This document shows positions 33,309 through 44,130 of a DNA stretch of 64,000 nucleotides, in pieces. The position numbers and the translations under genes were made by a program. Each line of letters starts with the position of its first letter. Position 1 is the first letter of the stretch. The stretch is from Parasitella parasitica. Lineage: Eukaryota > Mucoromycota > Mucoromycetes > Mucorales > Mucoraceae. Under the pieces are notes generated by a model. It was not told the origin of the DNA and searched no databases. It saw only the letters and a list, made by a program, of their open reading frames with translations. The stretch is taken from NCBI GenBank assembly GCA_025201805.1, contig MU619246.1:333222-397221 (forward strand), read 5' to 3'.

Positions 33309-33397
33309 ATAAGTGAGAAACCCGAGTATTTGGAAGGAAAGCAGAGTAACGTTGTAGAACAGAAGAACATGAATAGGCAAAAAGATGAAGGACCTAA

Positions 33398-33466
33398 TTA
33401 ACGTCTCACACTAGGAGCAGGATATGGCCTTGGAAGAGGAGGTTTTATTGGTCTATCTGGTGGCAT
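33398..33466 (-). CDS. Tiny proline-rich peptide, MPPDRPIK family, copy A (22 aa)
   Basis: A 22-codon ORF starting MPPDRPIK, followed by PPLPRPYPAPSVRR. It would normally be ignored, but a second copy lies 2.2 kb away on the same strand (35665-35763). Over 15 aligned codons, 13 encode the same residue and five of these differ only at synonymous third positions; two codons change residue. That pattern suggests selection on the peptide. A TATATAAAG box lies about 90 bp upstream (33554-33564), and the ATG follows an A-run. Function unknown. Proline-rich, without a signal peptide or membrane segment. Confidence 0.5.
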   Translation of the reverse strand: MPPDRPIKPPLPRPYPAPSVRR

Positions 33467-33566
33467 TTTTGATGTATGTATAAGAAAAGTTGATTTGATT
33501 GTTGTCAAACTTGGTAAAGAAAAAAAAAAGGGATTGAGGCATCCGAATCAGTCTCTTTATATACTA

Positions 33567-35261
33567 AATTACAAACGAACCTGTAGCACGAAACTTCAAA
33601 CTTGTGCTACAAAATGCAACCTGCCTCCTAGTTGTTTTTGGGTTGATTAAAATCCAAGTTGTTTTGTAAAAAGGATCGACTTGCTATTTTCCCCAATTTT
33701 TCGCTATCCAAATGTTACACTGTTTCTCTTTCGATATACGTTCTATGTTTGTGTATACACCAAAACTATTATCCAAGTTAATTTGTCCTTTTTGGATTTT
33801 GTTTATAATACACAAAAAGCCAGGTTGAAAATATATCAGCTTGGTTGCAAGCTTTCTACTTTGGTCATAAAGTAGGTTGGAGTTACCGATATACATGGCG
33901 CTCTTTTTTTGTTTTTATTTAATTTTAGCTGAATATCTTACATGAGTAAAAAGGCAAAAACTGCTAATATTGTGCAACCACAGCAATTAGAAGCCATGTT
34001 CTGCAAGCGTTTTGGTTGTCAAATGTGCTAAACTGCCCCAATAGACATTAACCCAGGGATACATGGGCATTTAAAATCGATCAATGATACAAAATGAGCA
34101 CCATGAAATGAGTTTAGAATAAAGGAGATGTGCGAGGGTTGCTAAATATTATACGCCGCATTGAATGGATTGACCCTGATTCAAACAGATGTTGTAGTTG
34201 CCCCGTTTCTACATAAACCTGTAAAAAGATCATTTCTCGTCAAGTATAATGGCCACTTGACCACTATACATTGCACTTTTAGGTAAATAGCTTTACTGGT
34301 GCTTCCAATAGTTTTTATTTTTGCTTCACATGGCATATTTATTTGTTTTCCCTGCTTGCTTTACGATCCCAGAAAGCTTCTATAATGATTTTCTTATCCT
34401 GCTGATTAGTATGGACAATACCATGCGATTGCATTATACATTGTAGCGTTGAGTTTTTTTTTTTTTTTTTTTTTTTTTTTNNNNNNNNNNGATAGTTATA
34501 CAGGCAGTTGGATAACCACGCGAAGTTCAGTGATTAAACGAAATACCGACTGTACAGCAATAAAAAATAGTTTGGAGAACGTGAGCATGCGAATCGAAAC
34601 AAGGTTGATGATAACAATACTAAAGTTACACGGATTTTTCAACATCATAATCACGTCGATGTTTTCTTCCTCCCATTTTTGATGATAGCCCGACGAGTTC
34701 TTTTGACTATAGCCAGAATTGTAATACGCGCCTGAATATTTCGTACCGACTAGATTGAGAAAAAAAAAAAAAAGGCTTCAGGTGCTGTGGAAAGCACTAA
34801 CCATGCCACAACAATTTGCTGTCTTTCGCTTCCAGCTTTATATACATGCAATGATCCAAGTCTACAATAATAATATCAATGTAGTGTGGATTAAACATGC
34901 ACAATGTGCTACCGTCATGTTGACATCAAAATTCAGCATTTATTGCAGGGTGAATGTACAGCAAATCGAATAATTTGTGCTACGTTAAATATGGTTGACA
35001 TTTTTGTCCCACCGCATGTACAGATTTGAGGTTTTTTTGGGCTGCCAACAGGGTTGCACCAGATAATTTTATTTTACCAACTTGAAATGGCTTGGCTCCT
35101 GAGACATAAGTTATGAAGATGTGTTATAGTAAGGCACCACACTTGAAGTGCAGTCGTCCTTCGGGGCCGCATCCTGTGTACATTGGAGTAGGGTGTCGAA
35201 TGATCCCAAGCTGCGAAATCGAATCACCACACTGCTCTTAGCCGGCCTCGGTTTCTTTTTT
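33567..35261. other. AT-rich gene-poor region containing an assembly gap
   Basis: No recognised gene. It holds a T26 run at 34455-34480 directly followed by ten N (34481-34490), so the true length there is unknown. The stretch 35140-35261 is richer in GC than its surroundings and leads into the dispersed repeat at 35262. Confidence 0.5.
34481..34490. other. Assembly gap (10 N)
   Basis: Ten N immediately after a long T homopolymer, probably a sequencing or assembly break at the homopolymer. Confidence 0.95.
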
Positions 35262-35440
35262 ACCAACAATCGTATTGGGTTTCCCTGGGCTTGTTGTTCG
35301 CCTGTCATTCTTACCCTATCTAGGCAGACTGCAAACATCTGGAGTTATGTCAAGCAGGAATTTTGACAATACTGGTGTATCCGCGGGCTTGGCTGGTAGG
35401 ATAACTCGTATTCCCTTTGTCCCTTTTCCTTAACCGTTTA
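35262..35440 (+). repeat. Dispersed repeat, copy 1 (second copy near 58752-58925)
   Basis: Shares blocks such as ACCAACAATCGTATTG, CCTATCTAGGCAGA and GGGCTTG, in the same order and orientation, with 58752-58925. The copies are diverged by substitutions and small indels. Both follow a T-rich tract. Probably a fragment of an old mobile element. Confidence 0.7.
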
Positions 35441-35664
35441 TTCTCTGGATTACACGTTAAAAATGAATAAAACAGCCCTGCTTGGCTTTCCTTAAAAAAA
35501 AATAGTAGAGTTGTGCTGTTCATACATATTTTTATTTGTTATATCATATAAAATACGAGTATTTTGGGTCATTGTGTGCACGTTTTTAACAAAAATATCA
35601 TATAGAGCCTTAAGAACATATTTTATTTGCCAATTGCATTGTGTCTTTGTTGGTTGTTGTCAAT

Positions 35665-35763
35665 TCATTGTTGAGAGGGTTCCGTAGGTTTAGCATTAGG
35701 ACGAGGTACATAGGGTTGATATGGTCTTGGGAGGGAATTTTTTATAGGTCTGTCTGGCGGCAT
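35665..35763 (-). CDS. Tiny proline-rich peptide, MPPDRPIK family, copy B (32 aa)
   Basis: A 32-codon ORF starting MPPDRPIK, then NSLPRPYQPYVPRP and a Lys/Thr/Glu/Ser tail ending SQQ. Paralogue of the ORF at 33398-33466: the shared core is MPPDRPIK-x-x-LPRPY, with differences concentrated at synonymous positions. A TATA-like ATATAAAAG lies at about 35821-35830, some 60 bp upstream. That spacing fits a very short leader. Function unknown. Confidence 0.5.
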   Translation of the reverse strand: MPPDRPIKNSLPRPYQPYVPRPNAKPTEPSQQ

Positions 35764-35830
35764 TGCTGAAGTTTAGCTTTGAAAATGATTTCTGGTCGAA
35801 TTAATGGCATTGAACTCGTTTCTTTTATAT

Positions 35831-38800
35831 TTGTAAAAAAAGATTTCCATATTTTTTGGGAATAAGAACGAATTATTTCAAGACGAAAGTGCCGAGTTCT
35901 TTGAACTGGCAGTTATGCTTGTTAAATGAAAGCGTTATAAGTATGTTTGTTCCATCAATATATTATATCATTAGTGCTCTGCTTTTTTACACAGCCGATT
36001 CTACTTTGATTGCAATATTTTGCAGCCTTTTACTGGATGTGCACAATATTCATTGCATGTGCACAATGTTTTGCAGAATCTTTGCTCCTTCCCTGGCCTT
36101 CAAAAAAAAAACTATTGTAAGAACCACTTTTGCTTTTTATGGCGATTTTAAAGACAAAGAGCTTAGTAAAAAAAGAGCGGCAGAACAAGATGGTGAGCTC
36201 ATGCACTATTAGAATCATTAATTGAGAAGACCTTACTATGCTGATTGCCTTAATTCCTTCAAACAAATCAGCTATTATTTTAATGTCTTGTTTGCGTACA
36301 ACGGCGCAAGAAGGAAAAGGTGTTGGGATTTACCAGGACTGACAATAATATTTGTTATAATATTGTGGCAGGCCAAAAAATGTCTCTGCTCTGAATGAAG
36401 GCGGTTCCTTGACTCTTTGGTTAGCAGTATTTCTTGTATTGTCGCTGCAGAGTTTCAATATTTTCTGTTGTGGTTACTTGGCGATCTTTTGCATGCAATT
36501 CAAGCAATAGTATAAATTAAACGTATCTTTTCTTTTCAATAAACTATTATCATATTTATGATTGAAAGAAGATCAATTCCAGTAATTCACACCATTGTAT
36601 GAAGGGTTTTATTCGATGAAATCCCTAACTACACCACTACTGCTTATGCTAAATTTATTTTTATTATATGTACATGCCCAAGGTTTTCTCATAAAACAAG
36701 ACTGAAAGGATTATGTATAGTCGAGAGCCTACTACTCATATACATGAAATAGCGACATTCCAAATTTTTACATAAAAGCAGCACATCAGCGAGAAGGTTT
36801 AATGTGAATCAGGGCATATTTATAATGGTTTCAAAAGCAACATTATATTTTGCATAAAGCAACATTGTGCACTTGAAGCAGTGATCCATTGCGAAACCTT
36901 GTAAAATCTTGAGAAGCTTTTTGCACAAAGCAATGCAAAAAAAAAAGTCCACAATTCACCATTTAATGCAAGATACATTTCCCAAAAACCACGAAGTTTT
37001 CAGGTGGCAAAAGTCCAAGTAATCTGAACACGAGATTGCTCATATAAAGTATCAGCATGTTGAGGGAGGGTGAAGATAAATGTCAAATCATGAGATGTTT
37101 GACATTTGCAAATGACCTGTCAGAAAAATATCTTCATATCATTACAGCCAAAATGCTACTAGATGGCAATTCTCGTAAACACGCAGCTGTGTTTTGTTTG
37201 AATTCACTCTCGTATAATAAACCCTTTTTTAACTAACATGACCATCAGTTTGAGAGCCCTTTTGTTGGAATTGTTTGTTATTTGTTATTCAGGATCTATA
37301 AACATCACTGGGCCAGTTTGTGTAGCATGCGCTGGCATTCTTATCGATACCATAGTGAGCTTCATCTCATGATGTATATATTGATAAAATTGTTTTTTCC
37401 CATACCAATGTGATATACTACTTGCCGTGTTATATGTATATGGTATAATCCGGGTACCAATTTGCATCGAAATCTTGGACTTTATTGTCGATGACTGAGC
37501 AGTAGGGCGTAAGCTGTAATCAAAACAATAGGCATTATAACGTTTCATTCTGCGCGATGGCTAAATGCAGCCACACCAATGCATAAATCAAAGCATATAT
37601 ATCTGTATGTTTATGAGTATAGTATATGGTTATCAGAACATTAATATATCTACGGATACTAATCTTTAATGACATGAAAGTTTCTTCTCTCTTTAATTGT
37701 TATTAGCCACGAGATGCATGCATAAATAATCTGCGAGGCAGTAAAAAAAAAATCTATTGTGTCGAATGCACAATGCATTCTTAGAAACATCAGTTATTGG
37801 ACAAAGGTCGCTTGGGGCTATGAAACAGTTGTTTCTTTTTATTATAAAGTGATCTCATTACAATACGGGCTCTTAAGCCGTAATAAACAAGATCAACATA
37901 TTTGCCCCTTACATTGGTACCACCCATATGTATTTCAATGCCATCTATTACTTTCTATCTTGTGTAATTTAAAACGATAAAGGTGCATAATAAAAACTTG
38001 GGAATGCAGAGAGTACAGCGGGATAAAATGTATGAAAAACTCATGACCCAAATATACTTGATATAATAAAATCATGTACATGCATTCATGTTGCTTATGA
38101 CAAATCAGGGCCCTCTCTTGGGTAGTGATGATACAAGAGATGATGGCTACTGTGATTTTCACTAACCGGAGCTTTCCCTATGCTGAGGGGCCGAACCGTC
38201 GCTTTTGTATATATCATCAATCACTACCTGCTGGTGCTCATCATGGGTGCCTTTGACTATGAAATAAATCCAGTCGTATACAACACGTTGAATAATCTTT
38301 TTCGATATGAGTATATATCTTCATTATACGGTACATTTTTTACTAAACACTGTAGTAAATATATTCATATCATTTAATAAAAACTGGCGCTCTTTTTATT
38401 TTTCGCACCTTTTTTCAATTAAGAGAATCTCTATTCTATAACATATACTACTTGTTAGTATAAAAATATAGTATATTTTCTTCAACTGATTTATTTTTTT
38501 AATACGGCTCATTCAAAGCACAATTACACCGAAATCACTTAAAGCACACTTGTTGAACGCAATTTTATAGCCGCGCTAAGTTTCTTGATCTTTACAAGTG
38601 TACCGAATGATTTGTCTAACAAAATAAATATAATCCATTACATTACCATCGATTTTGCAAAATTTCTTGGCTTATTTGCCATAATAGCACATAGAATTAG
38701 GACACACTGTACTTTTGGAAACAGTGTTAAAGCAGCAAAAGACTTATATTTTGGGTGGCATCATAACAAAAAAAGAGGCGATTAAATCAACTTTGGTAGC

Positions 38801-39567
38801 TACAAGGCTTCAACTAAATACACACCAGTTTTACACAGCAAGACATGTTGGTAGAAAAAAAAGAAAGCGAAATACAAGCAAGGGTAGAACCTACAAGTAT
38901 ATAGCTGAGGTATCCCATAAGGTATGGTGTCATTATATATCTATTGTGAACATCGGATATAATAGAGTCGTTCAATCAAAGGCGGGCAAAAAATCATTCA
39001 GATGTTTACGAAACAATATAAAACTATTTTAAAATTATCATATAGTTGCATCAATTTCTCTAGTTTCCTCTTTTCATATCGTCATCGTGCCTTTTCATTT
39101 ACAATTCACCAACGTCTTACAAAGTTGACGCCATAATATAGTACTTTAATCACTTTACTAATATTTGTTTAGATTTTCAAGAAGATTTCCGTCTTGCTGA
39201 AATAATTGCATGCAGCACACTTAAGCTATGACAATCGACGTTCCTTAATAGTTTTATAATGAAAATAATCGAATTAGAAGAGCAATCTCAGTATTCGTAG
39301 CCTAAGAGCAGTTGAGATATCTCATGAGCCTGAATTTTGTTACAACCAAGGTTTTGTAATGTGTGTTTGGCGAAATTTGCAGATATCTTTAATACAATAT
39401 TTAAAGTGTTTAAAAAAAAATTTATCAATAAAAATGATTTAAGCCATGAAAAGGAAAAAAAAAACTAAAAGGGGAGTATATTACAAAGTGTAGTTTTTTT
39501 TTTCTTTTTTTTTTAGAGAAATGATAAAAAGTAAAATGCAAAATGATTAAGGTTTGACTTTTGTAAT
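35831..39567. other. 3.7-kb AT-rich region without a recognised gene
   Basis: Short ORFs only. The most protein-like is a minus-strand frame at 37285-37548 (87 codons, with segments such as ISMQIGTRIIPYTYNTASSI), possibly a remnant exon. Motif ATGTGCACAAT recurs near 36038 and 36058. The last ~500 bp are the 3' flank of the Hsp70 gene with A/T runs. I see nothing else. Confidence 0.4.
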
Positions 39568-41605
39568 TTAATCAACCTCTTCGACAGTAGGTCCAGAGTC
39601 TCCACCACCAGGAGCACCAGGGAATCCACCGGGAGCGCCTCCAGGAGCACCGCCAGGAACACCACCAGGAGCGCCACCATTTTCTTGATAGAACTTCATC
39701 ATGATGGGGTTGGCAGTTTCTTCAAGCTCCTTTTGACGAGACTCGTACTCTTCTTTGGAAGCTTCTTGTGAGTTATCCATCCACGAGATACATTCATCAA
39801 TGGCTGCCTGGAGCTTCTGCTTGTCATCATCGGGCAATTTACCACCAACCTTTTCATCTTGAAGAGTGTTGCGGAGGTTGTAAGCGTATGATTCAAGGCC
39901 ATTCTTGGCTTGGATACGAGCAGCAGCAGCCTCATCTTCAGCCTTGTACTTTTCAGCATCGTTGACCATGCGCTCGATGTCTTCCTTGGAAAGACGGCCC
40001 TTATCATTGGTAATGGTGATCTTGTTGGATTTACCGGTGGTCTTGTCAAGAGCAGAGACGTTCAAGATACCGTTGGCATCAACGTCAAAGGTAACCTCGA
40101 CTTGGGGAACACCACGAGGAGCAGGAGGAATGCCGGTCAGTTCAAACTTACCAAGGATGTTATTATCCTTTGTGCGAGCACGTTCACCTTCAAAGACTTG
40201 AATAAGGACGCCAGGTTGGTTATCAGCATAGGTAGAGAAGATCTCAGACTTCTTGGTGGGGACAGTAGTGTTACGCTTGATAAGAGGGGTCATGACACCA
40301 CCAGCTGTTTCAATACCGAGCGAAAGAGGAGCAACATCTAAGAGAAGAAGATCTTGAGTCTTTTCAGACGTGTTACCGGTCAAGATGGCAGCTTGGACAG
40401 CAGCACCGTAGGCTACGGCTTCATCAGGGTTGATTGACTTGTTGGGCTCCTTGCCGTTGAAGAAATCAGAAACCATCTTTTGAACCTTTGGAATACGAGT
40501 CGAACCACCAACAAGGACGATATCGTTGACATTAGCCTTATCAATCTTGGCATCACGAAGGACTTTTTCAACAGGCTCCATTGTGTTACGGAAAAGATCT
40601 TGGTTCAGTTCTTCAAAACGAGCACGAGTCAAAGAAGTGTAGAAATCAACGCCTTCAAAGAGGGAATCGATTTCGATTGTGGTTTGGGCTGCAGAAGACA
40701 AGGTGCGCTTTGCACGCTCACAAGCAGTGCGAAGACGACGAACAGCACGGGCATTGTTAGAAATATCCTTCTTGAACTTGCGCTTGAATTCTTGCATAAA
40801 GTGATCAACGAGACGATTGTCAAAGTCTTCACCACCCAAGTGAGTATCACCAGCAGTAGCCTTGACTTCAAAGATACCATCTTCAATAGTCAAGAGAGAA
40901 ACATCAAAGGTTCCTCCGCCCAAGTCGAAAATCAGAACGTTACGCTCACCCTCGACCTTCTTGTCCAGACCGTAGGCAATAGCAGCAGCAGTGGGTTCGT
41001 TGATAATACGGAGGACGTTCATACCGGAAATGGCGCCAGCGTCCTTGGTAGCTTGACGTTGCGAGTCGTTAAAGTAGGCAGGGACGGTAATGACAGCGGA
41101 GTCGACAGTGCCACCCAGATAGGCCTCAGAAGTTTCCTTCATCTTGACAAGAATCATGGATGAGATTTCTTCGGGAGTGAAAACCTTGGTCTCACCCTTG
41201 AATTCGACTTGGATGTTGGGCTTGCCCTCCTTGTCAATGACCTTGAAGGGCCAATGCTTCATGTCAGCTTGAATTTCAGCATCGCCGAAACGACGGCCAA
41301 TCATACGCTTAGCATCAAAGACAGTGTTATTGGGATTCATCTACAAAAGAAAAAGGGGCACGTGAATTAGCAGAATGGACGCGATTGACGCTAATGTTGG
41401 AGGGGGGGGGGGGCTATCATATACTTACAGCAACTTGATTCTTTGCAGAATCACCAATGAGACGTTCGGTATCCGTAAATGCAACGAAGGAGGGAGTGGT
41501 GCGGTTACCTTGATCGTTTGCAATGATTTCAACACGATCATTTTGCCAGACACCAACGCAAGAGTAGGTAGTACCCAAATCAATACCAACAGCGGTTTTA
41601 GACAT
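39568..41605 (-). CDS. SSA1: Cytosolic Hsp70 chaperone (SSA type)
   Basis: ATP-dependent chaperone of the cytosol and nucleus. Exons 41429-41605 and 39568-41340 (one 88-nt intron, containing a G12 run on the plus strand) give 649 aa. The N-terminus is [16 protein letters not shown], with phosphate-binding motif [14 protein letters not shown]. The substrate-binding domain and a GGxPGG-rich tail follow. It ends EEVD, the TPR-cochaperone motif of cytosolic members. There is no signal or transit peptide and no HDEL. Regulation: a TATA box and a strong heat-shock element lie within 140 bp upstream. The number in the gene symbol is by analogy only. Confidence 0.97.
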
Positions 41606-41690
41606 ATTTTGTTTTGTTTGTATTATTCAATTAAAAAGTAGATAGTGAAGAATAAAAAAAAAGTTGTGGGATGGGCTGAAAACAATCGCC

Positions 41691-41742
41691 TTTTTATATC
41701 TAAAACGTTAGGCTCGATTTGCATGAAATTTCTAGAGGATTC
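41691..41742 (-). promoter_or_regulatory. Hsp70 core promoter: heat-shock element and TATA box
   Basis: Reading the plus strand at 41725-41742 shows GAA-AT-TTC-TA-GAG-GA-TTC, four alternating 5-bp HSE units with one mismatch (GAG for GAA). This is the binding pattern of trimeric [13 protein letters not shown]-like box on the minus strand is at 41691-41699, about 26 bp nearer the gene. The HSE is about 120 bp upstream of the Hsp70 ATG. Confidence 0.8.
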
Positions 41743-42199
41743 CCCGTAACCAGATTGGCTATCATTATTCCCGAATCAGTTAGTTTCATGGGTTTATGAC
41801 ATAGCTCTTTGATTTAAATTTGATAGAGAATGCTGGAAGGATGTAGCAAAAAAATCACCATTGAAAAGAGAGGAAAAGAAATTGCTAGATCTTTGTTGCG
41901 TGGCAGATATGCCTCTGGTTCCTTCTACAACATTCCCTTCCTCCCAGCCCCTTCTCTCTCTCACTCCCCCTCTCTGCTCTCCACTCCTCCCCTCCCCCCC
42001 CCCCACTCAAGTGGAAGCGCATTTCGCAGATACAGCCTCTGGGCCATTACTTTGTGTTTGGAGAGAAGCAGAGATATACAGACAGCTTGAGTGACGTGTG
42101 CACCAAGTGAGTCAAACAAGTCGCTTTGTTTTTGCTTTTCTCTGCATCAAAAACCTCGAGCCCCCAATAACAGAACACCAGAGCCCTGCTGTCTAACAT
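41743..42199. promoter_or_regulatory. Divergent promoter region, Hsp70 (-) and CK2 beta (+)
   Basis: Contains an almost pure pyrimidine tract at about 41927-42005 with a C10 run. Together with 41606-41742 it forms a 594-bp divergent spacer. Overlapping ORFs on both strands here are artefacts of the C/T bias. Confidence 0.6.
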
Positions 42200-43514
42200 T
42201 ATGGAGAGTACAGAAGAAGGAAATGCATATGGTAACAATCTATTGTAATTCTCTTTGCACAATTGTTCGCGCTAAAACACAACAACAACAAAAAAAAAAA
42301 AAAAAGACTCCAACTTAGATGATTCGCTTTCATCTTCTGGAAGCTCTTTACAAAGTTGGATAAGCTGGTTTTGCTCTCTCTCTGGCCACGAGTATTACGT
42401 CGAAGTGCCTGAGGATTTTATTGAAGACGAGTTCAACTTGACGGGGCTATCTTCCGCAGTGCCTTATTACACTCAAGCACTGGAGACAATTTTGGACATG
42501 GAATGTGGCGAGTTTTTCGACGAAGACGATGATGAAGAGGACGACGACGAGGAGGGAGATGGACGGCAAGACGAGTACAATCTAACTCAGATAGAAAACT
42601 ACTACAACAGCAACAACAATACCATAGACGACGATTTTTGGAGGGAAGACGACAAAACTCCAAAAAGACTCAAGGTCCAAGACCCGCGTGTTGTCGAGCC
42701 GTATGCATTTATGCTGTACGGATTGATCCACCAGCGATACTTGCTGACCAGAAATGGCTTAAGGCTAATGGCCGAGCGTTACTCAAACAGTCAGTTTGGG
42801 ACATGTCCACGATATCACTGCAATGATTCTCCAGTGTTGCCCATGGGTCAGTTCGATGAAACAGGTCGGGAGAGTGTTCATTTGTACTGTCCAAGATGTC
42901 TGGATATTTATAGCCCACCTAGCTCGATTCACCGCAGCGTAGATGGTAAGATGATGTAGTAGGTAGGACTTGATTGGGATTTCGCGCTAATCTTGTATCG
43001 CACGGTAGGCGCGCATTTTGGATCCACATACTGTAATCTGCTATTTCTTACCTACCCAGAACTGGTTCCTAGCCCAAACTCGCATATCTATCAGCCGCGT
43101 ATTTTTGGTTTCAGAGTGAATCCCAAATCTATAGCAGGCCCACGAAACCAATGGTTACGAATGAGACCCTTGGAGTATATAAACGATGATGAGGACGACC
43201 AAGACGACGCTGTGCAAGTAGATGACGATGAGGTAATCTGCACAGTAAAATCCAGGTGTACCTCGGGTGAACTAAAATATCCCTTGCTAGAATGTAGAAA
43301 CATTGGTATTTCAAACCTATTCGTTGAAAATCAATCATTTTTGATTTGTATTGATCAATGCTCTATACTAGATATGAAAGACCCATTTTATTTTATTGAT
43401 AAACCACAGGCTTTAGAACTAAAAAAAAAAAAAAAAACTGTACATATTGTGCTTATTATAATGATGCATACACACTGTAAACTGGAGATGTCTTGTACAC
43501 TTTTTGAACGTTGA
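42200..43514 (+). CDS. CKB1: Casein kinase 2 regulatory (beta) subunit
   Basis: Regulatory subunit of the CK2 tetramer; it stabilises the catalytic subunits and directs substrates. Exons 42200-42230, 42319-42945 and 43009 onward. Family hallmarks are SWISWFCSLSGHEYYVEVPE, FIEDEFNLTGL and the zinc finger CPRYHC...CPRC that mediates dimerisation. YCNLLFLTYPEL follows, then FGFRVNPKS. An acidic insertion (FFDEDDDEEDDDEEGDG) follows the usual acidic loop. The 3' end is uncertain: the frame stays open to 43514, but it runs through an A15 tract giving poly-Lys, longer than expected (387 aa). A donor-like GAG/GTAATC at about 43232 could splice out the tail and stop near 43350. Read the last ~100 residues as doubtful. 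Confidence 0.88.
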
Positions 43515-44130
43515 TAATCAAATGATGACATGATTACATTTCTGTTTCACTTATAATTCAATGCAGGTTTTGGGGGCTCGTTCTGCTAGTTTCGGCAATT
43601 CCCAATGTATCAAATTCGGGGATGAGATGACATACACAAATAATGCCTTTCCACTGGAGGACAAGCGTCCAATATCCAAAGATACATTATGTTTTAAGCA
43701 ACGTCAGCCAAGTACACTTGAAACAACATAAAAGCAAATTTTAAAGATGGACAGCACGAGTACGTCAATGTTTACAGCAAATAAAACACAGCTTCTTCCC
43801 ATACTGCCTACATCACTTGTATGAATCTACTTGCATTTTCTGATTGCATGTAGAACGGTATACGGTATCATGTCTTTATGCTTAATTAGATCGTCACTTG
43901 AGCAAGCCAAAACCCAAATTATTCAAAATGAAGCACTCTACGATTTATTACGTAACTGATATTGAATTTAGTGGCATGAAGAGCTATTTTTAGCCGTAAA
44001 AAATGGTGCAATATCACTAAACCCCATGATTTATTTCATGACAAGTCTGCATTACATTGTATATAGCACCATGTCTATATAACCTTATTATAATATACAC
44101 TATTAATACAAAATACACAGAAAGGACCCA
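43515..44130. other. Convergent intergenic region
   Basis: AT-rich 3' flanks of the CK2-beta and membrane-protein genes. A CAG/GTTTTGGGGG segment near 43564-43575 might be an acceptor for an alternative CK2-beta end. I see no separate gene. Confidence 0.45.

Noticed and set aside
33023-33380. Overlapping Leu/Ser-rich minus-strand ORFs
   Set aside because: Produced by the GA-rich 12-bp tandem repeat in two frames; no protein-like features.
40480-41163. 227-codon ORF antisense to Hsp70
   Set aside because: Long antisense frames opposite hsp70 are a known by-product of its codon usage; no independent motifs or promoter are seen.
41830-42094. Two overlapping ORFs in the Hsp70/CK2-beta spacer
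   Set aside because: Composition reflects the polypyrimidine tract (Ser/Pro/Leu-rich in all frames); no homology.
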